Source: Paenibacillus contaminans (GTDB taxonomy: Bacteria; Bacillota; Bacilli; Paenibacillales; NBRC-103111). From it: a stretch of 64,000 nt of DNA. The stretch spans positions 1 through 64,000 of the forward strand of contig NZ_QMFB01000023.1 in the NCBI RefSeq assembly GCF_003285015.1. The letters run 5' to 3'. The notes under the pieces are model-generated. The model saw only the letters and a program-made list of their open reading frames with translations, was not told the origin of the DNA and made no database searches. Positions 57,786 through 64,000 of this stretch are shown one piece after another. The position numbers were made by a program, and so were the translations under genes. Numbering within the stretch: the first letter of the stretch is position 1; each line of letters begins with the position of its first letter.

Positions 57786-59323
57786 GCCTGCACCGTCGGC
57801 TGCTGCTTGGAAATATTGCTCAGCTCCTCGCCGATCGTGCCGCTCGGCTCCATGTCCTTCGGCAGCGCTCCTTTGGTCTGCTTGATGATGCGAGCTGCGG
57901 CATAATAACCGACGAAACCGAGGAAAATCCCGACAAACCAGGCGTATTCATAAAGCCAGGATAAAGAATCGACGAATTGTCCGGTCATGACGATGGCCGT
58001 TCCGGCAACCATAATCGACAGAGAAGTAAGGTTGTAGCCTTTGTAAGCCCTGTATCGGCCGTTCGCCAGGAACAACTCCGGCACATCCAGCCGCTGCTTG
58101 CGTATGAGGAAAAAGTCCGCGATCAGAATGCCCGTTATCGGGCCCAGCATCGCCCCTACGTTGTTCAAAATTCCGTACAGCACCGTGGGATTCTCCATCA
58201 GCTTCCAAGGCATATAGATGAAGGAAATAATGATCGCGACCAATGACCCGCGCCAGAAATTGAACACCTTCGGAAACAAGTTGACGAGATCGTATGCCGG
58301 AGAGATCAAGTTCGCCGGGATATTGATCGAGATTGTCGCAATCGTCAGCAGGATGCCGCCGAAGATGCTCAAATACGGATTGTTGATTTCCAGCAGCAGA
58401 TCGGCCGGGTTCCAGATCGCCTTGCCGTAAATAACGACGGAAGCGGACACAATTAAAGCCGACATGCCGTAGAAAACTAGCGTCGCAATAGGAAGGCCGA
58501 TCATCGTTCCCCAGAACTGCTCGCGGTTCGAACGAGCGAAACGGGTAATATCCGGAATGTTCAGCACCATGGACGCCCAGCTGCCGCTAATATAGAGCGC
58601 TACCGCCGGAATAAAATATTTGAAGACGAACGATACGTTGGTCTCGTATTTGGAAGGCTCGTGGAACAAGGTACCGATTCCGTTTGCATGCGACACCGCC
58701 CATACGACCAGCACGCCGAGGACGACGAAAATCATCGGACCCGCCCAGTGCTCGAACTTTTTGACGGTATCCATGCCTCTTCTGACCACAAGCGTATTGA
58801 GCGACCAGTAAACGATCATCGCGATCCACAAGCTCCCCGACGCGCCCAGAAAATGAATCTCGTTCAAATTCCGCCATGGCTCAATGACAGCCGACAAAAG
58901 AAGATTAACCGCCGTCGCCCCAAGATAGCTCTGCACGCCGAACCAGCCGATAGCGACGATACCGCGGATCAGCGCCGGGATATTCGCGCCGTATACGCCG
59001 AAGGCCGATCGCGCCCATACCGGAAAAGGAATGCCGTGACGCGCGCCGACCCTGCCTACAAGTCCGATCAAAAACGTTTGGATCAGGTTGCCGACAATCG
59101 CGATCGTCAGCGCCTGGCCGATGGACATGCCCATCAAAATCAGTCCGCCAAGCCAAGTAAAGTTGTATACGTTGTGAACCATCCCCATCCATAGCGTCGA
59201 GAAACTCCACCACGTCCACGTACGCTGCGCGATCGGCGTAGGCGCTAGATCGGGATTCGTCAGATTGGGATCGCCTTGAATGACAGGATCGTATTTCTGA
59301 TGCATGCTCGATGTTTGTTCCAT
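57782..59323 (-). CDS. NCS1 family permease (hydantoin/allantoin/nucleobase type)
   Basis: A 513-aa membrane protein with about 12 TM helices. NCS1 features include N-terminal NPDLAPTPIAQRTWTWWSF, LIQTFLIGLVGRVGARHGIPFPVWARSAFG and GSWASMVLNIPDITRFARS. The family moves purines, pyrimidines, allantoin and hydantoins (Mhp1) with Na+ or H+. The neighbouring hydantoinase and hydantoin racemase make a hydantoin-type substrate likely. It is 42 bp downstream of the hydantoinase gene. Confidence 0.9.
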   Translation of the reverse strand: MEQTSSMHQKYDPVIQGDPNLTNPDLAPTPIAQRTWTWWSFSTLWMGMVHNVYNFTWLGGLILMGMSIGQALTIAIVGNLIQTFLIGLVGRVGARHGIPFPVWARSAFGVYGANIPALIRGIVAIGWFGVQSYLGATAVNLLLSAVIEPWRNLNEIHFLGASGSLWIAMIVYWSLNTLVVRRGMDTVKKFEHWAGPMIFVVLGVLVVWAVSHANGIGTLFHEPSKYETNVSFVFKYFIPAVALYISGSWASMVLNIPDITRFARSNREQFWGTMIGLPIATLVFYGMSALIVSASVVIYGKAIWNPADLLLEINNPYLSIFGGILLTIATISINIPANLISPAYDLVNLFPKVFNFWRGSLVAIIISFIYMPWKLMENPTVLYGILNNVGAMLGPITGILIADFFLIRKQRLDVPELFLANGRYRAYKGYNLTSLSIMVAGTAIVMTGQFVDSLSWLYEYAWFVGIFLGFVGYYAAARIIKQTKGALPKDMEPSGTIGEELSNISKQQPTVQA

Positions 59324-59365
59324 GGGAGCACCCTCTCTTAATCAGGTTTTAACGGGTTGCACAGA

Positions 59366-60802
59366 TTATTTGTTATACGCTGCCGTAATCGCCGGGTCGA
59401 TGCTGCGGTGGAGAAATTGCCCGTCGCCGCGGCTGCCGCGGAACATGCCGTCTTCGACGATAACCTTTCCTTTGGCGATCGTCATGACCGGGTAGCCTTT
59501 CACGACCAGTCCTTCATATAAGCTGTAGTCGAGGTTGTTATGCAAAACTTCCGGCGAGATCGTCACTTCTTTGTCCATGTCCACCAATACGATGTCCGCG
59601 TCGCTGCCTGGCGCGATAATGCCTTTTTGCGGGAAGCAGCCGAACAGCTTGGCGACGTTGGTGCTTGTAATCTCACATACCTTGTTGATGCTGATTCTGC
59701 CTTTGGAAACGCCTTCAGAAAGCAGTATCGGAAGCCTCGTTTCGATTCCCGCCACCCCGTTGACCACCTTCGTAAAATCGGGAATGACCGCGTCGTCCGC
59801 ATCCTTCTGCAGAAACATCGACTTCTCTTCCTTCGAGTAAGCGCAATCATCCGAGCCTGTAACCGTGATACTCCCGTTTCGAATGCCGTCCCACAGCTTC
59901 TCCGCTTCTTCGGCGGTTCTGAGCGGCGGCGAGCAAATCGCCAAATAGCCAAGCTCCGGATCGTTGTAAAGCTCGTCCGACAGCATCAAATATTGCGGAC
60001 ACGTCTCCACGTACACCGGATGGCCTTCCCGCTGCGCCCGGCTGGCGTTTTCGAGCGCTTCGCCGTTCGTCGTATGCACAATCAGAACGGCATTTCCGAC
60101 ATATTTCGACAAATGTACGGCACGGCTAACCGCCTCCGCCTCGCACAAGACGGGTTTGCTAAGCGGGAAATCCGTCCATCCGAGCTTGCCCTGCCGGCTG
60201 AACTGCTCGATATTCGTTTCGGCGATCGCATTGTTCTCCGCATGAATCATCGTTAACGCATTATGCTCCTTCGCCTTCTGAAAAACCTTGACCATCGTCT
60301 CGTCGTCGGCCATGACGCCTTCTTTTTTGTAGGTCATAAAAAGCTTCAACGAAGGACAGCCCAGCTCCGCAACCTTGCCGATTTCATCCAATATCGACTC
60401 CGGCGCTTCTACGATTTTGACATGGATGCCGTAATCGATCGCCGACTTGCTCATCTCTTCCTTGCGCTGCCGAACGGCTTCGACAAGCGAAGTGCCTTTG
60501 AAGGTGTTCGTGAAATCCATGAAGGAAGTGACGCCGCCGAAAGCCGCCGCAACGCTTTGCGTGTAAAAATCGTTCGCGCCGATGCAGCCCTGAAACGGTG
60601 CCTCGATGTGCATATGAGCGTCGATGACGCCTGGAAGCAAGTATTTCCCCGCCGCATCGATTGTCCGCTTGGCTTCTCCCAGCTGCGAGCGGTCGCCCAT
60701 TGCGGAAATTTTGCCGTCCTTGATCGCGACGTCGGTTCGTAAGGTGCCGTAAGGAGATACGACCATCCCGTTAGTAATCACCAGATCATTCAAAACAACC
60801 AT
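59366..60802 (-). CDS. hyuA: Dihydropyrimidinase / D-hydantoinase (HyuA-like)
   Basis: A 478-aa cyclic amidohydrolase; I use ATG 60802 (GAGG upstream), although GTG 60814 and TTG 60793 are possible. The binuclear metal site is complete: DAHMHIE (H-x-H), the carbamylated Lys in SLKLFMTYK, MIHAEN, LIVHTTNG and TGSDDCAYS (Asp). The enzyme opens hydantoin or dihydropyrimidine rings to N-carbamoyl amino acids. It opens the operon hyuA-permease-racemase-dpaL-ygeY-D-aminoacylase. Confidence 0.9.
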   Translation of the reverse strand: MVVLNDLVITNGMVVSPYGTLRTDVAIKDGKISAMGDRSQLGEAKRTIDAAGKYLLPGVIDAHMHIEAPFQGCIGANDFYTQSVAAAFGGVTSFMDFTNTFKGTSLVEAVRQRKEEMSKSAIDYGIHVKIVEAPESILDEIGKVAELGCPSLKLFMTYKKEGVMADDETMVKVFQKAKEHNALTMIHAENNAIAETNIEQFSRQGKLGWTDFPLSKPVLCEAEAVSRAVHLSKYVGNAVLIVHTTNGEALENASRAQREGHPVYVETCPQYLMLSDELYNDPELGYLAICSPPLRTAEEAEKLWDGIRNGSITVTGSDDCAYSKEEKSMFLQKDADDAVIPDFTKVVNGVAGIETRLPILLSEGVSKGRISINKVCEITSTNVAKLFGCFPQKGIIAPGSDADIVLVDMDKEVTISPEVLHNNLDYSLYEGLVVKGYPVMTIAKGKVIVEDGMFRGSRGDGQFLHRSIDPAITAAYNK

Positions 60803-60881
60803 CTCCTGCCTCACTTAGAAGATTAGCAACTTGATTAAGTTCCTTGCGAAAAGTATATCGCCATCCAAACGAAGATAATAG

Positions 60882-60896
60882 TATCGCTTTGATACT
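60882..60896. promoter_or_regulatory. Operator-like site GTATC-GCTTT-GATAC, copy 1
   Basis: A 5-bp inverted repeat with a 5-bp spacer, 80 bp upstream of the hydantoinase start. A second copy follows 69 bp further upstream. Both fit GTATC-N4-T-GATAC, which suggests one regulator, most likely the EBP-like protein of this locus. Confidence 0.55.
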
Positions 60897-60950
60897 TTGA
60901 TTGCGCTTACATTTTAATTTTGAAGGGATACAGCTGAATTTTCGACCGAG

Positions 60951-60965
60951 TATCAAAATGATACG
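60951..60965. promoter_or_regulatory. Operator-like site GTATC-AAAAT-GATAC, copy 2
   Basis: Second copy of the dyad, centred 69 bp from the first, about 150 bp upstream of the hydantoinase start codon. The distance is that of an upstream activating site of enhancer-binding proteins. Confidence 0.55.
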
Positions 60966-61224
60966 TCGAATTAATTTGAGACTTTTTGCGGTTGATTTAA
61001 AACGCTTAGCAAAGAGACCGCGAGCGGTTCCTTATAAAGACTATAATTCATAAACGGCGCATTTTTAAACCGGTATGGGTTTCCAGCAAAAACGCTGACA
61101 GTCTGCTGTCATCGTATATGGTTTATAATAGATTTAACGTATATGGTAGAACGACCGGCGGCATGCAGCGCAGCACATTCAACGCTCGGCGCGCAAGAAA
61201 GATTCATTAGGAGGCTATGCCCTT

Positions 61225-62556
61225 ATGCCTGACGCTCCAAAGCAATCATTAATAAATAAAGCAAGCCGGACCGTTGCGGGTAACATATCCGTACAAGCCG
61301 AAACGGAAGCTATGCCTAACGCTCCAAAGCAATCATCCGATAAAAAAAGCGGCCGGCTCGTCGCGGGGAAATCAGCCGTTGATCAAGCAGAAATGTCTCG
61401 CTCGACACCGAATGTTTTTCCGGAAGCCTCAGTAGTTCCGATCAAAGGCGATACTTCGCCTGTGCTTGGCAAGCGCGAGCTGAACCGGGCGCTGTTGGCG
61501 CGGCAGCTGCTGCTGCGCCGGTCAAGCCTGTCCGCGCTCGAGGCGATCGGGCATTTGGCCGGCATGCAGGCCCAAGTCCCCAATCCGCCCTACTTCGGCC
61601 TTTGGACAAGGCTGAAGGACTTCCGTCAGGAAGATCTGTCACAGTTATACATGGAGCACAAGGTCGTGCGAATCGCGCTCATGCGATCGACGATTCATCT
61701 GGTTACCTCGGACGATTGCCTTTTCCTGCGTCCGCTTATCCAGCCCGTGCTGGAGCGCGGCTTCAAAGGCCCCTACGGCCGCAAGCTCGCCGGCGCCGAT
61801 ATCGATGCGGTCGCCGACGCGGGCAGAGCGCTCGTCGAGGAACGGCCGCGCACGTTCCACGAGCTGGGCAAGCTGCTGCACGAAGCATGGCCTGAAAGCG
61901 GCGCCGACGCGCTCTCCGCTGCCGTCCGCACATACGTGCCGCTCGTTCAAGTCCCGCCCCGCGGCTTATGGGGCGAAAGCGGAGCGGCCGCCCATACGTC
62001 GGCCGAAGCATGGCTCGGCCGTCCCCTAACCTCCGATGCTTCGGCGGAGGAGCTGGTTTGCCGCTACCTCGCAGCCTTCGGCCCGGCCACCGTCAAGGAT
62101 ATCCAGGTCTGGTCGGGGCTGACCAAGCTGCGCGAGACAGTGGATCGGCTGCGGCCGCGGCTGCTGACTTTCCGCGATGAACGCGGCAATGAGCTGTTCG
62201 ATTTGCCGGACGCTCCGCGGCCGGATCCCAATACGCCCGCCCCGCCCCGCTTCCTGGGAGAATTCGACAATATGCTGCTGTCCTACGACGACCGCTCCCG
62301 GATCATTGCAGACGAGTATCGCCCGCTCGTGTTTACCGAGAACGGGATCATTCGCGCAGCCATTCTTGTCGACGGCTTCGTGCGGGGCATATGGAAAATC
62401 GAACGTAGCAAAAGCGAAGCCGTTCTGGTCATCGAATCGTTTGCGCCGCTAACCGCGTTGCAAACGGCCGAATTGGCGGAGGAAGGCGCCAAACTGCTCG
62501 ATTTTGCCGCGCCGGATGCCGGCAGCCGGGATGTTCGTTTCGTTTCACGAACTTGA
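61225..62556 (+). CDS. Winged-helix (HTH_42/AlkZ-like) protein
   Basis: A 443-aa protein. The region 85-430 is of the HTH_42 superfamily, to which the DNA glycosylase AlkZ belongs: GHLAGMQAQVPNPPYFGLWTRL carries the QAQ motif at the place of AlkZ's catalytic Q-x-Q, and MRSTIHLVT and YVPLVQVPPRGLWG are further family blocks. AlkZ-type enzymes remove alkylated or crosslinked bases. The first 75 residues are unusual: a 32-residue unit (MPDAPKQS..., MPNAPKQS...) is repeated twice and looks disordered. The start could be later, but no better ribosome site is seen. Activity not assured. Confidence 0.78.
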   Translation: MPDAPKQSLINKASRTVAGNISVQAETEAMPNAPKQSSDKKSGRLVAGKSAVDQAEMSRSTPNVFPEASVVPIKGDTSPVLGKRELNRALLARQLLLRRSSLSALEAIGHLAGMQAQVPNPPYFGLWTRLKDFRQEDLSQLYMEHKVVRIALMRSTIHLVTSDDCLFLRPLIQPVLERGFKGPYGRKLAGADIDAVADAGRALVEERPRTFHELGKLLHEAWPESGADALSAAVRTYVPLVQVPPRGLWGESGAAAHTSAEAWLGRPLTSDASAEELVCRYLAAFGPATVKDIQVWSGLTKLRETVDRLRPRLLTFRDERGNELFDLPDAPRPDPNTPAPPRFLGEFDNMLLSYDDRSRIIADEYRPLVFTENGIIRAAILVDGFVRGIWKIERSKSEAVLVIESFAPLTALQTAELAEEGAKLLDFAAPDAGSRDVRFVSRT

Positions 62557-62889
62557 AAGTGTAAGGCGACAGCAATGTCGTAAGATATACGTCCTTGCCT
62601 CTTATCGCCTGTCTGGGTCATTGGCTTCGTTCACGCGGTCGTCCTCGGGACCTGAAAGCGCTAGATGATAGCAAAACCGGATAATACCTGCCTCTCCTGC
62701 CGCCTATCCGGGATCGCTTTGTTTCTCGCGCATGACTTCAGCCCCCCTTCCCCTTTTCCGCGTACATCTGACCTTGAAGGATTTCAGGAGCTGACTGTTG
62801 AAATGTTACTAAGACTTTTGGATTTGCCGGCACGTCGAACTATAATGAAGAAAACTGCCTATTTAGGCGGGAAAGGCGGTTAACGTTGC
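62557..62889. other. Intergenic region before the sulfurtransferase gene
   Basis: About 330 bases with no supported gene. It presumably carries the promoter of the sulfurtransferase gene; no strong hairpin was found. Confidence 0.35.
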
Positions 62890-63735
62890 ATGAACGCAAT
62901 CGTATCAAAAAATTGGGTATTGGCACGTTTATATGAACCCGACATCGTCATCGCGGACTGCCGTTTTTTGCTCGGAAAGCCCGATGTGGGCCGTGAGGCC
63001 TATTTGGAGGCGCATATACCGGGAGCGGTTTATCTCGATTTGGAAAAAGACCTCTCCGCGCCGATCTGCGAACATGGAGGCCGGCATCCGCTGCCGGATA
63101 TCGACAAGTTTGTACAAAGCTTAAGCAAAGCGGGAATCGGCAACGATACACGGGTTGTCGCTTACGACGATCAAGGCGGGGCGATGGCTTCGAGGCTTTG
63201 GTGGCTTTTGCGCTATTTGGGCCATTCGACGGTTTATGTGATGGACGAGGGCTTTTCTGCCTGGCAGAAAGCAAGCTTTCCAGTCTCCGCCGAGCAAAAA
63301 GTGATCGTACCGGCATCGTTCGTCCCTCATCCGCAAGTTGAGCTTGTCGTCAGCGTTGAGGAAGTGAAAGCGAAGCTGCATACGGCAGGCACCATGCTGA
63401 TCGATTCCCGCGAAGCTCCCCGCTATCGCGGCGAGGTCGAACCGATCGACCCGGTCGCGGGCCATATCCCCGGCGCGATCAACCGCTTCTGGAGCGAAGG
63501 CCGCCGCGCCGACGGCTCGTGGAAATCGCCGGAGGAACAAGCTGAGCGCTTCGCCGATCTGTCGCGGGACGACGAGCTCATCGTCTACTGCGGCTCGGGC
63601 GTGACGGCGTGCCCGAACGTGCTCGCCTTAACAGAAGCAGGTTTCGACAAGGTGAAGCTGTATGCGGGAAGCTGGAGCGATTGGATTTCTTATGAGGGAA
63701 ATCCGGTGGCAACGGGAGAAGAAGGGAAGCAGTAA
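62890..63735 (+). CDS. Two-domain sulfurtransferase (3-mercaptopyruvate/thiosulfate type)
   Basis: A 281-aa cytoplasmic protein from ATG 62890. Two rhodanese domains: the first (about 5-135; DIVIADCRFLLGKPDVGREAYLEAHIPGA, VAYDDQGGAMASRLWWLL) lacks the active cysteine. The second (about 150-275) carries C234 in VYCGSGVTACPN. CGSGVTA is the active loop usual for 3-mercaptopyruvate sulfurtransferases. It is the third locus in the window with a rhodanese fold, though not linked to the sulfane operon. Confidence 0.88.
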   Translation: MNAIVSKNWVLARLYEPDIVIADCRFLLGKPDVGREAYLEAHIPGAVYLDLEKDLSAPICEHGGRHPLPDIDKFVQSLSKAGIGNDTRVVAYDDQGGAMASRLWWLLRYLGHSTVYVMDEGFSAWQKASFPVSAEQKVIVPASFVPHPQVELVVSVEEVKAKLHTAGTMLIDSREAPRYRGEVEPIDPVAGHIPGAINRFWSEGRRADGSWKSPEEQAERFADLSRDDELIVYCGSGVTACPNVLALTEAGFDKVKLYAGSWSDWISYEGNPVATGEEGKQ

Positions 63736-63756
63736 AGCCGCGTCGGACGCGGGTTT

Positions 63757-63815
63757 GAGGGCTGTGGCAGGATGCCGTTTGAGGATCTGTCGCGGCCCTC
63801 TTTCGGCTTTTTTTT
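63757..63815 (+). terminator. Rho-independent terminator of the sulfurtransferase gene
   Basis: GAGGGCTGTGGCAG pairs with CTGTCGCGGCCCTC (ending at 63800), with G-U pairs, followed by TTTCGGC and a run of eight T. Confidence 0.7.
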
Positions 63816-63893
63816 CAAATATAAGTTAGCAATCAAACTACCAAGTGAGCCATGAGGGATAGAGAAAGAACTGGTTATATTGGGAGGTTGGAT

Positions 63894-64000
63894 ATGGAAT
63901 TTATTTACGAAGATGACACGCTGGCAGTAGCCATTGTCCAAGCGATCCAAACGGGCGATATTCCATCCCTGAAGCAACTGCTCGTCGAGAATCCAGGGTT
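63894..64000 (+). CDS. Ankyrin-repeat-like protein, N-terminal fragment
   Basis: ATG 63894 follows GGGAGG. The visible 35 codons read MEFIYEDDTLAVAIVQAIQT, then GDIPSLKQLLVENPG, up to the window edge. AIQTGDIPSLKQLLVENPG has the pattern of an ankyrin helix pair (A...GD...L..LL...P). Only the first part is present, so the call is tentative. Confidence 0.6.
   Translation, partial: MEFIYEDDTLAVAIVQAIQTGDIPSLKQLLVENPG

Noticed and set aside
60815..61224. Sigma-54 (-24/-12) promoter before the hydantoinase operon
   Set aside because: I tested GG-N10-GC on the minus strand in this region and found no match with the right spacing.

Overview
The window looks like chromosomal DNA of a spore-forming Gram-positive of the Paenibacillaceae (Paenibacillus/Cohnella type). 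The reasons are moderately high GC, strong AGGAGG ribosome sites, S-layer-homology (SLH) surface proteins, a Bacillus-type Fnr with C-terminal cysteines, a Sda sporulation checkpoint protein, NarL-type two-component systems and CD3324-type small regulators. No rRNA, tRNA or CRISPR array was seen. All calls come from reading the sequence and its translations; no database search was run.

Layout. 1-222: end of an IS1182-like element. 0.4-5.4 kb: HD-GYP protein, LuxR-HTH protein, a GGCT-fold enzyme, a divergent PurA paralogue facing a LysR regulator, and a small HTH gene behind very short ORFs. 6.0-8.9 kb: large PAS histidine kinase with an AcoR-like N-terminus. 9.1-13.9 kb: a rearranged ComQXPA-type peptide quorum-sensing locus (comP-comA-comQ operon with a divergent, unannotated 59-codon comX), followed by a 69-aa ORF overlapping sda. 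14.3-17.9 kb: ParE toxin remnant, SLH protein, membrane-anchored flavoprotein. 18.0-21.4 kb: GAF/response regulator/PAS-kinase operon divergent from fnr, an NreABC-like oxygen/nitrate control block. 22.5-30.1 kb: a probable c-di-GMP-linked exopolysaccharide operon (Hpt-REC-GGDEF-REC, HEAT protein, GT2 synthase, membrane glycoside hydrolase). 30.4-44 kb: Ig-repeat exported protein, Dps, a sulfane-sulfur module (rhodanese lipoprotein, rhodanese, TusA, YeeE/YedE transporter), beta-propeller lipoprotein, TlpA thioredoxin, and a 1,462-codon Ig/SLH surface protein. 44.4-50.1 kb: BNR-repeat lipoprotein, PhyH-HEAT fusion, AraC regulator, GH29 fucosidase. 50.2-60.8 kb: an enhancer-binding-protein-like regulator without GAFTGA, then a six-gene catabolic operon (hydantoinase, NCS1 permease, hydantoin racemase, diaminopropionate ammonia-lyase, YgeY-like peptidase, D-aminoacylase). 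61.2-64 kb: AlkZ-like winged-helix protein, 3-mercaptopyruvate-type sulfurtransferase, start of an ankyrin-like gene.

The two most interesting systems are the rearranged comQXPA-like locus, where the pheromone gene is divergent from its receptor and the prenyltransferase lies last in the operon, and the hydantoin/diaminopropionate operon. The latter resembles the enterobacterial ygeV-ygeX-ygeY-hyuA set but is recombined with a permease, a racemase and a D-aminoacylase, and has two GTATC-N5-GATAC sites upstream. Several intergenic regions carry tandem or dispersed short repeats that look like a genome-specific repeat family.
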